Below, piece after piece: positions 34,661-47,089 of a stretch of 64,000 bases of DNA; positions within the stretch are counted from its first letter, which is position 1, and the number at the start of each line of letters is the position of its first letter. The stretch is from Manis javanica. Its lineage: Eukaryota; Chordata; Mammalia; Pholidota; Manidae. The notes beneath the pieces were generated by a model. The model searched no databases. It was not told the origin of the DNA and worked only from the letters and a program-made list of their open reading frames with translations. Both the position numbers and the translations under genes were made by a program. The DNA lies in NCBI RefSeq assembly GCF_040802235.1, contig NC_133162.1:327501-391500 (forward strand). The letters are read 5' to 3'.

Positions 34661-34869
34661 TGGCCCCAGCCCCGAAGCCGTGTGGGGACACAGAGCACCA
34701 GCAGCACGAAGGCTCCCCCTCGCGCAGTCTTCCCGGGGATTCAGGAACAGCGGGCCTGGCCCTCCCCAGCCCTCTCTGGGGCTTACTCGTCCTACAATCC
34801 CAGGACCCTAGTGGGGCCTAGCATCCCTGTGGGAGAGGGGCCTGTCCTCCTCCCCCAGGGGCTGCCCAC

Positions 34870-35240
34870 CGGGACCTTGTTAGCTGGGATCCGAGGCAGG
34901 CGGGCGCCGCTGGGATGAGAAATCGCCAACAGCTGTGTCCCTGGCGCCCCCTGCCGGCGGGGAGCTGGGATGGCAGTGCTGGGGGAGCGGGGAAGGAGCG
35001 GGGAGGGCGCGGGGCGCGGGGGTATCCCGGGGGCCTCGGCGCCTCCCGCGACCCTCCCGGAACCCGCGTCTGGACCTGGTGCCCGAGGCCCGTGCGCTCG
35101 TTGCTCCGGACCCACTGGCACCGGCTCAAGGCAGGCGGGCCGGTCAGTAAGAGCTCCAGACGCTCAGCAGCCACGGCAACAGGCGGGCGCAGCGCGTGCT
35201 GGGTTGACCCCACCCCTCCCAGGCAGATGCCGGGGTTCTT
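34870..35240. promoter_or_regulatory. CpG-rich patch next to the OR pseudogene
   Basis: CpG-dense sequence between the OR relic and the LTR. No first exon or start site can be assigned. It may be an orphan CpG island. Confidence 0.35.
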
Positions 35241-35249
35241 GTTCACTCT

Positions 35250-36050
35250 TGTTCACGGAGTCAAAGAATGAACTTCGCCAACACTCCAGTAGGAGAGCAA
35301 GGGAGAGCCTTTTATTTAGAGAGACAGTGAGAGGAAAGAGCTCCTGGCTTGCACCAGGAGGGGACAAGAGAGCCCGTGGTTGTGCCTTGCTTAGGGGTTT
35401 TACAGGCAGTTGAGAGGCAGAGGGCTGGGGATGCTGACCTGCCAGATGGTCCCCAAATGTTTATTTTTGAAGAGACACTAAGTTTATTATCAGTCGTCTG
35501 GGTTATTTTGCAGTTATTAACACAAGAAATTCACTGCTGATTCTTTCGCCGAAGAGCAGCTTCTTGGTCTGGGAGCACATCAATCAAGACTGCCTGTCCT
35601 GCTCCCAAGGAGGGCTGAGTTGTCTGTTATGTCAAGAAACTTATTTTTTGACTTCTTGGATTTTAAAATGCAATCTTATCTTTAAGATGGAGTCCTTCCT
35701 GTTTTTATTATGTTGTTTATGACTGGGTTTGCTTGCCATTTTTAATTGCCCAGGTTGCAAATCATTTGATTTAGGGCTGGAGGAAGAAAAGCAGCATCAG
35801 AAAATAAGCTGGGCCTTTTAGCAGGCTAAAGTAAATTTTACAATAGCCTGATTTAACTGAAACAACGAAGACATGGGCTATACGGAGATGTTCTCTTATC
35901 TGGGGGATATTCAAACATTCCAGGCCAAGTTATTCCTGGCTTTTTGGTTTTAACTAATTTCACTAAGAATGCTTATATTCCTAGTTTGATATTTTACTTT
36001 AAAGAATTAATGTGACTCTGACTTTGCTTAATTATTCAATACAGAGTTTT
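35250..36050 (-). mobile_element. Solo-LTR-like endogenous retrovirus element, minus strand
   Basis: On the minus strand the stretch ends in an R-U5-like block. There is an AATAAA signal at 35316-35311, followed by CT-rich sequence and TTCATTCTTTGACTCCGTGA, then ...ACA near 35250. A hairpin-like CTGGTGCAAGCCAGGAGC segment precedes the signal. The upstream part is an A-rich U3-like region. No gag, pol or env was seen next to it, so it is best read as a solo LTR. The far (U3) border near 36050 is uncertain. Confidence 0.7.
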
Positions 36051-36174
36051 GGTAGGGGTCATTTTCCGGAGGCCCTCACCCTACTCTGCCTAAACCCATG
36101 GTCCCTGTCTCACCACCGTCACATGCACACCCACCATACAGGTGCTCCTGCTGCAAACACACTCATGGCCTGTG

Positions 36175-36330
36175 CTCACACTGTGTGCATGCTCACACTC
36201 CCTGGACCAGCCCACGGAGCACTAACCCCCTTCCTGATGGACTCAGGGGCCTGGGCTCACACTGTGTGCACGCTCACACTCCCTGGACCAGCCCACGGAG
36301 CACTAACCCCCTTCCCGATGGACTCAGGGT
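36175..36330. repeat. 81-bp tandem duplication
   Basis: The unit beginning CTCACACTGTGTGCATGCTC at 36175 is repeated from 36256 with only a few substitutions over about 73 bases (CATGC/CACGC, TTCCTGATG/TTCCCGATG). The near identity points to a recent duplication. Confidence 0.9.
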
Positions 36331-36334
36331 CCCT

Positions 36335-39300
36335 CGGCCCACAGGGCAGTGACAGAAACAAAATGGCCCATGCTCCAGCCAGGTCCGCCAGACACCTGCC
36401 CTGGCACTGGGCCGCTGCCTCCACAGCCACGCAGCCTTGCAGTGGGCATTCAGACAAAACAAACCCCTAGAGGACCATCTGCAGCAGTGCGTTCCCTGCC
36501 GGTCTCCTGAACCCTGGGTGGGCATAGACCCCTGCCTAGGTGGGACTGGGGCCTGGGTCTGCTGTGCAGTTCACAATCCTCGGCCCTGCAGCCCACAGCT
36601 GCCAGCAAGAGCCACTCAGCCTGGGGCGTTGGGTCTGGACCCGAGGGGTGGGGCTGTTTTTTCTCAGCCTGCAGGAGACAGCCTCTCATTTAGAAAACCG
36701 TTGTGGCTGTTGAACGTCACCACCACGAGGACTCAGCCTCAGCAAGACTCCAACCACCCCGCATCCAGGGCTCCCACGTAGCAGCTCACAGTGGGAGGAG
36801 AGGGCACTGCTCCCATGTGCCAGTGGGTGAGCATCAGGATCCACCCAGCAGTGCATGGTGCATACCACCCTGATCCCACGGAATCGCCCCCATTTGCAAG
36901 GTGTCCCCTGAGAAGACTCAAAGGGACAAAATGAGCCCATTGTGGGGACCCCACATAACGTGACTCCTCCTAGGGGCCAGAGGGGGCAAACAGACCTGCA
37001 GTGGGGGAGAACCTGCTCTGGCAGGTTGGCAGGTGGGGACACAGTGTGATTGGGGGTCTGTGAAGGCCCCAGGACAGTCCCCCTGAAGCAGGAGGGGAGT
37101 GCAGGCATGCCACTGTGGATGGCAGACCCCCTCACTTGTCCGCAACGGTCTCTTGCTGGCTCAGCCGCTTGCTTTCTGATGCCTATGTCCTGGAGACGTG
37201 GCAGGAAGGAACGGGTTCCGGGGTCACTGGCTGCTCCGGGCCTGCAGGGAGCAGCCCGAGCCCTCCTACAGCTCCCACACACCCACTGCAGTGGCCAGGA
37301 GGCAGATTCCAGCCACCCAGGAAGGCGGCCTGACTGCCCACCAACACAGTGCTGCAGGTCCGGGGACAGCTCCGCCGGGTGACACGGACTCTCGTCGCTC
37401 AGGTGGCCAGCAGCACCCAGCCCGGTGCAGACCCAGGCCCCAGCCTTTTGGGGGAGCCAGCAGCACCGCTGCGTCATCCTGCCCCCAGGCTGCCCTCCTC
37501 CCTCAGAGGCAGGCCCTCCTCTTCCAGGGTAATGGCTCCCTAACCCCAAGGCCGTGAGCTGCCGACTGACATCCCTCCCGGGAGCCCAGATCTGAGGCTG
37601 CTGGTGCTCCAGCTAGAACCCCATGCAGCAAATCCATCTGATTCAGAGCCAGGGGCCCCACTCCAGACAGCCCGGCCTGCCCACCCACCAGAGGGAGGGC
37701 GGAGGGTGAGCCCTGTGCCCGCTTACTCGTGCCCTCCACCTGGCCTCCCCAGGGCTCAGGCCTGCAAGGGGGTCTTGCCAGTTCTGCAGAGGCTGGGGAG
37801 GGCTCGGGGGTGGTGCAGGGCCTGAGCAGGGCCTCCTACCCTTGGTGCTGCCTGGCAGCCATTCCTCACCTGCGCTGGGCTGTCTCCTGGGCCATGCCCT
37901 GCACTGGTGCCCACTCTGTGAGAGTGGGGGCTGGGGTGGGGCTCCAGGCCCAGGCTGTCACAGGGCACTGGGTGCTCCTGGCAGGTTCTCTGCACCTCAG
38001 CTTCGCTCTCTGTAAACTAGGAGATGACACCCCACAGGTTGGAAAGCAAACCGTAGGCTGCCCCACTCCTGGCCTCGCCTTCCAGAAATAGCTGCCGCCA
38101 GAGACTAGCTGGGGTCTGCTGCTGCCCTGTGCGGGGTGCCCCAGCCCAGTGGGGATGGGAGGAAGCTGTGATGTGGGTGGGCTGCTGGCAGTCGGGCGGC
38201 TGTGGGCAAGGGCTCACCCTCTGAGCTGTGCCAGCATCTCCCTCGGAGGGCTTTGCTGTACACCTGTGGGGCACCCTCAGGGTTGTGTGGAGTTGGGCTG
38301 GCTGGCAGGACACTGAATGTGCCAAGGTCTTGGCTGCCTGGGGCAGGGCTCCTGGGAGGTGATGGGAGTGTGCCCCCCAGTGCTCAGCCTGTTTCCCCCA
38401 TCTGCAGTCAGGGTGGGTGCCCGCTAGAGCAGGTCCTGATGAGGCCCAGAGACAAGGGGTGCTTGGCAGCCAGGACGTGCACTGAGCCCTGCTGCCAGGC
38501 CTGGTGAGGAGTATTACCGGCCCTGGGCACTCCGGTGCCACCTCGGGGCCGCTGAGGCCCTGGAGTCCGGGCTGCCTCTAACCGGGAGCTCATTAAAAGC
38601 TGATGGGAGGTCTCCCCCGAGGCAGGTGCATGGACTTCCCAGTCAGCACCCGCTGTGGGGCTGCCGCTTGTCTGGGAAAACAGGGGGCCGCTCCCCATTT
38701 GGCTCAGTAAACCTATCTTCCCAAGTATAATGACACCCTAGGAATTGGGAAGATACAGAAGTGGAAGGTTTTCTGAGACACAGACAGCCAGCGTGTCTGG
38801 TCTCGTTTTACCCTGTCAGCTTTTAGGGCTCACACGCAGGCTCACTTCTGAGCTCGTTTCTTCTCTTTTACCGTGTGGTTGATGTACAAAAACGCTGTAC
38901 GTACTTAACGTATCATCCAATGAGTCTGGAGAATATCTGCACTTGGAAGCCACCACCCTGAGCTCCACCGCCGCCTCTAAGCTCCTCCTCCCGGTGTGAG
39001 TCTCGAGACCTCCCCTCTCCGAGGCGCTCCAGGACCGCACGCCCACCACAGTGCCGCCCCCAACCTCTCACGTCAGACCACTGATGCTCTTACAAACATG
39101 CATTGGCCAAAAGTTGTTCCCCTATTTCTGATAATTTCCCTGTGATAGGTACAGGCAGTTCAAATCCATGATTTCCCACTGACAAGACCACTCAAGAGGT
39201 GAGAAGGCCCAGGCGGCTTGTGCCCAGGACAGGGGAGCCACCCGAGGGCCAGGACCACCCAGGCCCTCTGCAGGCCTGGTCCCCCAGGTTGCCCAGGAAG

Positions 39301-39455
39301 AGCGAGCTGCCCAAGGGCCAGGACCCCCGGGCCCAGCACTGCCACTCCTGGGTGTATATCCAAGGGAACTGAACGCCAGACCTATGAAGACAGTAAAAAG
39401 TCAATTACCAGGGGGTGAGGGGGAAGGAGTGAGGGTTTAACTGGCAAAGCTCAGA
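36335..39455. other. GC-rich non-repetitive interval without a recognisable gene
   Basis: About 3.1 kb. Long open frames exist on both strands, as expected in GC-rich DNA, but none shows a known domain or splice pattern. A weak MIR-like trace may lie at 37980-38045. Confidence 0.45.
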
Positions 39456-39459
39456 GGAT

Positions 39460-40830
39460 CTTTACGGTAGACAAACTATTTATTGAGGCTCTTTTTGTGG
39501 CCTAGTATATGATCTATTCTGAAAGAATGTCCCATGTACACTTGAGAAGACTGTGTATCCTGCTGCTTTTGGGTGGGGTGTTCTGTAGATGTCTGTTAAG
39601 TCGATCTGCTCTAGTGTGTTGCTCAGTGCCTCTGTGTCCTTATTTATTTTCTGTCTGGTGGATCTGTCCTTTGGAGTGAGTGGTGTGTTGAAGTCTCCTA
39701 AAATTAATGCATTGCATTCTATTTCCCCCTTTAGTTCTGTTAGTATTTGTTTCACATATGCCAGTGCTCCTGTGTTGGGTGCATATATATTTATAATGGT
39801 TATATCCTCTTGTTGGACTGAGCCCTTTATCATTATGCAGTGTCTGTCTCTTGTGACTTTATTTGTTTTGAAGTCTTTTTTCTGATACAAGTACTGCTAC
39901 TCCAGTTTTTTTTCCTCCCTATTACTTGCATGAAATATCTTTTTCCATCCCTTCACTTTCATCTGTGTGAATGAGAAGTGAGTCTCCTGTAGGCAGCATA
40001 TAGATGGGTCTTGTTTCTTTATCCATTCTTCCACCCTATGTATTTTGATTGGTACCTTCAGTCCATTTACATTTAAGTAATTATTGATAGGTATTTACTT
40101 ATTACCATTTTATTAATTGTTTTCTGGTTGTTTTTATAGCTCCTCTCTGTTCTTTTCTTCCTCTCTTACACTCTTTTCTTGTTATTCAATGGTTTTCTTT
40201 AGTGTTGTGATTAGATTTCTCTTTTTTAACTTTTTGTGTATCTGTTATAGGCTTTAGGTTAGTGTGTTTACCAGAGGTTTGATGATAGCTTCCTAACTAT
40301 GTAACAGTCTATATTAAGTTGATGATTGCTCTATTTTGAACACAATCTAAAAGTACTTTTTTCTTCTTCCTCCTCCACACTTTATGTATTAGATGTTATA
40401 ATCTGCATTTTTGGTATATCCCTTGACTGATATTCGTGTATAGTTGGTTTTACTACTTTTGTTTTGTTTTAATTTTATAGTTGCTTGGTAAGTAATTGGT
40501 CTCCTACATTTACTGTGGGTTTATTTTCACTGTGAAAAGTATTAAGGCTTAAGAACATTTCCATCTACAGAGGTCCGTTTAACATATCCTATAATGTCAG
40601 TTTAATGGTAGTGATTCCTTCAGCCTCCATTTATCTGGGAAAAGTTTAATCTCTCCTTCAGATCTGAATGATCATCTTGCTGGATAGAGGACTCTTGGTT
40701 GAAGGCCCTTCTGCTTCAATACATTAAATATATCATGCCATTCCCTTCTGGTCTGTAAGGTTTCTGCTGAGAATCTGCTGACAGCCTGATGGGGTTTCCC
40801 ATATAAGTAATTCTTTCCCTCTCTCTGGCA
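39460..40830 (-). mobile_element. L1 fragment, minus strand, with an open ORF2 endonuclease segment
   Basis: The reverse complement of 39480-39890 reads 136 codons without a stop. It carries L1 ORF2 endonuclease hallmarks: IINIYAPNTGALAYVKQ, LILGDFNTPLTPKDRST and QIDLTDIYRTPHPKA. Beyond it (to about 40830) the sequence is decayed L1 5'/ORF1-type DNA in the same orientation. The element is truncated and incapable of retrotransposition. Confidence 0.85.
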
Positions 40831-40834
40831 AAGA

Positions 40835-42530
40835 AGATCCTATCAACCTAGAATCCTATACACAGGGATAATATCCTCCAAAAAGTAAAATAAAGGCTTT
40901 TTCATACAAACAAAAGCTGAAAGAATATATCACTAGCAGACCAATGCTACATGAAATAGTAAAGAAAATCTTTCAGGGAGAAAGAAAATGATGCCAGATG
41001 GAAATACGGACCTACACACACACAAAAATGAAGAATGCACAGTAAATGGCAATTTCATAAATAAACATATAATATTTTCATTATTGTTTAAGTTTCTTTA
41101 AAAGGCAATTGTATAAACAAAAGTAATGACAGCGTACTGAAGGATTTGTAACGTGAAGATAATATGCGTAACAATAGCACGGAGGCGAGGAGGCGCAGAT
41201 GGAAGTAAGCTCTTGACAGTTCTTGTATGTGAAGTGGCCAACACCACTTGAGGGTAGATTGCCATAAGTTAAAGATATATACTAACCCTAAAACAACCAG
41301 TTAAGTGACAAAACAGAGTGAAAGGCCTAAGAGAGCAAAGATGATAAAATGTAATCACAAAGAGGCTAGAGAAAGAAAACCAAGGAAACAAAACACAGAA
41401 TAAGCAGTAAAAGAGCAGGTAGATGGAGACCTAACCACATCAATGGCTGCAGTAAATGTAACAGATAAATACCTCAGGTGGAGGCAGAGACTGTCAGGCA
41501 GGAGACAAAGTCACGGCCCAGCTATGTGCTCCTACAAGAAACATAATTCAAACAGAATGACACAAATAGGTTTAAGGCAAAGAATGGTAAAAGTGATACC
41601 ATGCTGACACTAATCAAAGAAAGCTGGAATTAATTAATATCAGACAAAGTACATTTAAGAGCAAAAAATATTACCAGGATAAAAGAAATAATTTCATAAC
41701 TATAAAAGGATCAGTTCTTTAGAAGGAAGACAAAACAATCCTAAACCTTTATGCACCAGTAACAGCCTTAAAAAGCACGAAGCAAAAACATATAGACCCT
41801 CAAAGAGAAATAGATGAGTCCCCAGTTTTAGCCATAGATTTCAATATCCTTCTTCTAATAAGTGACAGGACAAGCAGACAAAACCAGCAAGGATACAAGA
41901 GGCTGACAACCCCCGTTAACCGGCCTGCTCAGCACCGCAGAACACTCTACGCCACAACAGTGAATGCTCATTCCTTCTGGGTAAACACAGATCATTTACC
42001 AATATAGACCCACACTCCAGGCCACAAAATAAATCCCAAATTTAAAAAGATTTAAAAATTATACAAAGCATATTCTCTGATCACAATGAAATTAAAATAG
42101 AAATCAATTAACAGAAGTATCTCCCAAAAGTCTCCAAATACTTGGAAACTAAGAAACACACTTTCAGATCACCTATGTTCTATCCATGCAATGGAACATG
42201 CACACAACACCCTGGACAGGCTGAGCAGAAGCTAGAGACAAAGAGGATAACGTGTGGTTCCACTCATATTACATTGTAGGAAAAAACAAAATTAAACGAT
42301 GGAGAAAAGAATCAGAACAGCGCCTGCCTCGAATGGGGATTCGGGACTTGACCAGAAAGGGGGAGGGAGATATTTCTGGAGTGAAGGAAGCGTGTACCTT
42401 AATGAGGTGTGGTTACATGCACGTATGCGTTTGTCAAAACTCATCAAAGTCAACACTTCAGGTCTGTGCCCTTCACTGTGTAAATTACATCTCAATAAAG
42501 AAACATAGAAACAGATATATAAAAAGCTCC
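40835..42530 (+). mobile_element. L1 fragment, plus strand, head to head with the preceding one
   Basis: It starts with an ORF1-type segment (AAAAGCTGAAAGAATATATC, ATCTTTCAGGGAGAAAGAAA), continues with decayed ORF2 endonuclease sequence to about 42160 and ends with a 3' region closing in TTACATCTCAATAAAG (about 42485-42500). It has many stops. Confidence 0.75.
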
Positions 42531-43169
42531 TGCAAATAAATATGTAAAAGATGACACAATGGGGAGACAAGCAAAAGACACACAGAGGGAACTCAGCTTT
42601 GCCAGCTGCCCCATGTCCGTCTCATTTCTACTCTGTTTGGGTCCCTGGGTTCCCCACTGCTAGAAGCTTTTAACATCTTCTGTTTGTCTGCAGGGGGCAC
42701 TTCCCTTTGTGTTTGTGATGCTCCAGAACGTGACTGGCCCCCTCTCTTCAGTTTTGGAGAACGGTCAGCCACACGCGCCCCTGAACCCTGCATGGGGCTC
42801 ATTCTCTCTGCTGTACTTTTGGTTCCAAAGTTGGCGGGTGGGGGGCCTTGTGGGGGAGCCCAGTGCCTTGCAGCAGCCTGCTGTGCACACTCACTCTACC
42901 TTTTTTCTTCTGCAGGTTTTCTGATTTTGCAGGGTCCCAGCCACATCTAATCCCTGTTTGTAAATATATTTTTTTAACTCTAGAATTTTCATTTGGTTCT
43001 CACAGCTTCCCGTTCTCTATCAAGATTTTCAGTCTTGTTTCATTGCTGTGGACACATGCACGTTCCCACATGAGTCTGTCCATGAGCCCTGAGTTCTCTT
43101 CGTTCCTTACCAAGGCTGCACGGTAGTGTCACTGCAGCTTACTACCACACCTTAGTCTCTGACAGCAAA

Positions 43170-43740
43170 AGGCCCTCTTCTTTGACCTTGTCTTTAAATT
43201 AGTGACATTAGACCTTTATTTTTCCATATGGACTTTCAAAACCATTGGGTTCTGTATCCATTTGGCAGCTTGGGCTGCCAAAAGGCATCATAGACAGGGC
43301 CTCAAACACCAGAGATCCATTTCCACACAGTCCTGGAGGCTGGGAGTCAGACACAAGGTCCACAGGGCTGGTTCCTTCTGAACCTTTCTCACTGGAGTGT
43401 AGACGTCTCCTCCCCGTGTCCCCACATAGTTGTCACTCTGCATGTTTGTGACCTGATCTCTTCTGATAAGGTCCACCCCAATGAGCCCATTTTACCTTAA
43501 TCATCTCTGTAAAGACCTTATCTGCAAACAGTCACATTCTGAGGTCCTGGGCTTAAAATTTCAATATATGAGTTGGGGGCTATATGTCAATATATGGCAA
43601 TTCAGCCTACAATAGTTTCCTTTAAAATCTTGCTGCAGTTTTCATTGGAATGTCATTGGATTTATGGGTTAATTTTGGGAATGACCCTCACACTGTTAAG
43701 CTGCCCTGTCCTTTGCCCCCTGCACTGATGCAGCCTTGTT
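43170..43740 (-). mobile_element. Old L1 ORF2 piece, minus strand, split by another repeat
   Basis: The plus strand at 43205-43250 (TTTTTCCATATGGACTTTCA) and at 43625-43690 (TTGCTGCAGTTTTCATTGGA, GGGTTAATTTTGGGAATGAC) reads as successive parts of an inverted L1 ORF2 end. They are separated by an unrelated repeat at about 43262-43612. Confidence 0.55.
43262..43612. repeat. Ancient interspersed repeat nested in L1, family not assigned
   Basis: Recognisable blocks: GCAGCTTGGGCTGCCAAAAG, CACAGTCCTGGAGGCTGGGA, TAATCATCTCTGTAAAGACC, CACATTCTGAGGTCCTGGG, ending AATTCAGCCTACAATAG. This is a common old mammalian repeat that I do not name with confidence. Confidence 0.6.
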
Positions 43741-43744
43741 ACGT

Positions 43745-46290
43745 CCTTCTGCAGTGTTTTACTTCTGCCACAGATCTGAGTGTTGGCTGCTGTGAATGGC
43801 ATCTTGTCTTATATTTTCTATTTCCTGTTCTGGTAGAGAGACTTTCTCAAGTCTACAATACACGTGCAGTTACAAGTCACAGAGTACCCAGGAGCAAGCT
43901 CTTTAAAAGGCTAGGGACAAGGGTCGGGCAGTGTGGCCGCCTGCTGTACATCTGGGCCTGGGCCTCCCATCCCCGACTGACCCACCTGCTGTATATCCAG
44001 CACCGTGTGGTCTTCAGGTGGCACCTCCTGGCACCAACGCACAGTCCAGGTGGAGAAGAAGGAAAAGGGAAAGAGTGTGCAGCTCTGTGCAGCCCCTTTT
44101 CAGGGGAGTGGACGCCCTCCCAGGAGCCCCTAGAGCATGCCCTGTGGCAGGTTTCATTGGCTGTGGCTGCACCATATGGCCCCCTAGCTTTGCGGGGCTG
44201 AGAAGTAGTTTGGGGGTGCTCAGAATCTTGAGTGGGAATAAGTGTGCGAGGGCTGCCTCCTCGGTGCTCCGGCTTCTTGTCGGCGGTCAGGCTGGCATGA
44301 TGTTGAACAGGAAGTAAGGAGCGGGCAGTCTTTTCTTGCTCCTATTTCTTAAGGGGATGCACTTAAAGGCTCTCCATGAGGCATGGCATCTGCAGAGGTC
44401 TTTTGAAATACAGCCTCTACCAAGTTACAAATTCACTTCTAGGGTTATTTTTCTTGGCACTTTTCTCCTCACAAATGAGTTTCAGTAAAATCAGATGCTT
44501 TGACAGCGTCAATCACCTTACAACCCATAACTGTATCAAATCATGTCATATCCCTTAAATTTATACAATGTTATATGTCACATATATTTCAATTTTAAAA
44601 AATAAGGGGTAAAATGCTTTGTTTTCTTCCTTTGAGAAAATGATGAGTATCTTCCCAGTCACTGCGTTTCCCCAGTGCTGGACGCTCTGCACTTCACGAT
44701 GCAGAGCCGCGGGCCCTGAGCTGATCATAATGTGCCTCCTGCTGCCCCGAGGGTTCCGTGTACTATTTTGTCTAGAATTTTCATGAAAGAGACTAATGTT
44801 TTTCTGGTACTTCCCTTACATATCTCAGGAGGGAACTGTTAGGCCAGAGATAAGAGGTGAGGCTCTCCGGGGAAGTGGAGGCGGCTGGGAAAGCACTGCC
44901 CTCTCCTCGGGCCCAGTGTCAGCTCATGGCTCCCAGCTCTCCCGGTTTCCTCAGGGAACCTGCCTTCTTTCCTGGATGGGGGCTGCTCGGTGTGAGGACC
45001 AGGCAGGGCCTCGGCCAGGGAAGGCAAGCCTTTGATGACTCCATCTGACCCTGCTTCTGCCCTCACTGACCCACCGTCCTTCCCCATAGCAGTGATCCCC
45101 GAGGCCAGGATCCTCTCCTTAGCCACTGCTTCCAGGTGGGCCTCCTCCTCAGCCTGATGAGCCAGCCCCTTCTCCACTGATCACTTCTCCTGGGGGCCCC
45201 TCCCATTCGCCTTGCTAATTTCTTTACTGTCATTTCCTCTGGGACTCAGAAGGGAGGGGCTGTCTCACTGTCAAAGACCAGTCTTTCCAGACTTCACTCA
45301 CCAGAGGTTAAAAGACATCACTGTCGCTTCTCAGCCAGCAAGGCCAAGATGCAAGGGGATCTCTCACCGACCTTTAACAGCAGTTATAATTAAAAGAATA
45401 AGCTTGGTTTTTATTCCCAGAATGTTTCCTTCTAAATTATTCAGAAGAGACAGAAACGTATTTCTTCACTTATCCATCAAGCCCTGGCTGAGCTCTAGGA
45501 GGGCGGCAGTCACCATGCAGTCCCTGCAAGGCCAGTGTCCCCAGCTGAGAGCTCCCGGCGGGTGCCAGCCAGCCCTCGGGGCACAGAGGCACCCAGCCCG
45601 GCAGATGCCTCCAGCCCAGGTGGCATTTGAAACCGAGGGGGAGATAGCCCAGCACAGCATGTGGGGTCACGGGGGTCTGAGAGCAGCTGAGTCAGATCAC
45701 GCAAATAAGCCGGGCAGTTGAGGATGTAGCTGTGCCCACCTCTAAAGCCGCGGAGAGGGCCAGGCTGGGTGAGGGCCTGCTGTCCGTGGGAGGGACGCCA
45801 CAGGCCAGACAGACCCTCGAAAGCAAGATTGCACCATTTCAAGAAGCTCTGGAGACTGCCCTGTAGGCCCTGGGAGGGCGCCTCGGCGTGGGCAGGGGCA
45901 GACAGGTGACCTAGCTGCGGAGCGGCCGCCTGGAGGGCCCCCTGAAGGGATCTGAACAGTGGGCACTGCAGTGCGGGAGGAGGGAGCCCATACAGCCTTT
46001 CTCAGGCTTGGGAAGGGGGTCCGCTGCGGCTGGGTGCCCAGGAAAGGCCCTGCCCTGACTCCAGGCACCGTGGGTCCCTGGACAGCCTCCTCTCTGGACC
46101 TCCGTGGGCAGAGCGCTGGACGCAGGACCCGGAGCTCAGTGTCTGACGTGGCATTCGTGGTCCCTACGTCCTGGGCAGGGATGAAGACGAGGAATTGGGG
46201 TGGGGGCAATGGGACGGTGTGGAAAGGTGGGCGGACGGAGGATGCAGGCCGTGGGGCACGGGGTCAGCACGCGGTTGGGGGCTCCCTGGC
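43745..46290. other. Interval upstream of SPRN without a recognisable gene
   Basis: Mostly single-copy sequence. A short L1-like 3' tail may lie at 44515-44610 (TTATATGTCACATATATTTC). Nothing else recognised. Confidence 0.4.
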
Positions 46291-46299
46291 TGTTGGAGA

Positions 46300-46930
46300 C
46301 GGTGGGACCGACGTGTGCGGGATCAGCACGTAGGATGCAGACTGGTGGCGGCGCGCGGCGAGGACGCGGGGCTGCGCGGAGAGGGAGGGGCTGCGCGCTC
46401 CCCAGACCTGCCTTTATCTCCTCCCTTCCCGCCCGCGGGCACGAGCCTCCGCGTCTGCCCGCCCCCAAGCCTAGGGCGGAGGCCTCGCGAAAAATCCCGG
46501 CTCCGCGGGTCCGCGGGTCCGCGCTCGGCGGAGGGTGTCCGCCACTGCCCGCTCCCTCCGCTCGGCCTGGGCCCCTGGAGCGGCCACACAGGCCCGCGGT
46601 TCTGACTGAAGCCGCGGCGGGTAAGGCCGGCGGCGGGGCCCGCGGGGCCGGTAGGGCTGGCGGGTGGCCAGGTGGGGGAGGGAGAGGAGGGAGGGGGCAG
46701 GAAGCGCCCGCGCGGCCGGGGGAGGCTGCAGCCGCCGCCCAGATCGCTGCGTCCCGGCCTCCCGCCCCAGCTGCCCGGCCAGGCGGCCGGGGGAGGGGCG
46801 CTTCGCGGGGCGGGTTGGGGCTGGAGGGTCTGTCCCCTGCGTCCCGGCGAGCGGGTGCGGGGTCCGCAGTGTCACCCGCCGCGCACTCTTGGCGCCGCCC
46901 CAAAGCGTCCGGGAGACCCGGGCCGAGATG
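46300..46930. promoter_or_regulatory. SPRN: CpG island at the 5' end of SPRN
   Basis: A very CpG-dense stretch (GCGG/CGCG motifs, GC-box-like GGGGCGGG near 46806) located 0.6-1.2 kb upstream of the SPRN coding exon on the same side as its 5' end. It is the most probable SPRN promoter region. No TATA box is seen, as usual for such promoters. Confidence 0.65.
46550..46620 (+). other. SPRN: Candidate non-coding exon 1 of SPRN (3' border at 46620)
   Basis: A good donor (GCGGCGG|GTAAGG) lies at 46620/46621 inside the CpG island. SPRN in other mammals has its whole CDS in exon 2, so a non-coding first exon ending here fits. The transcription start is not visible and the left border given is arbitrary. 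Confidence 0.4.
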
Positions 46931-47089
46931 CACGTTCGGTCCTTTCTGCAGATCCCGCTCTGGGTCCCTGGGGACCCTCGGCCCCTGAGATCGTCCTTCA
47001 AACACAACTCCCACCCCGGCGGCCTCAATCCCACCAGAGCAGCCCAGGACATAGAGCCCTACCCCCGACCTGAGCAACCCTCCACCCCG

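Noticed and set aside
43650-44201. A 183-codon open frame on the plus strand
   Set aside because: Its beginning is inverted L1 ORF2 sequence and the rest has no recognisable domain.
46136-47077. A 313-codon open frame on the minus strand across the SPRN CpG island
   Set aside because: Low-complexity Pro/Ala/Arg/Gly composition typical of CpG-island DNA read through; no recognisable domain.
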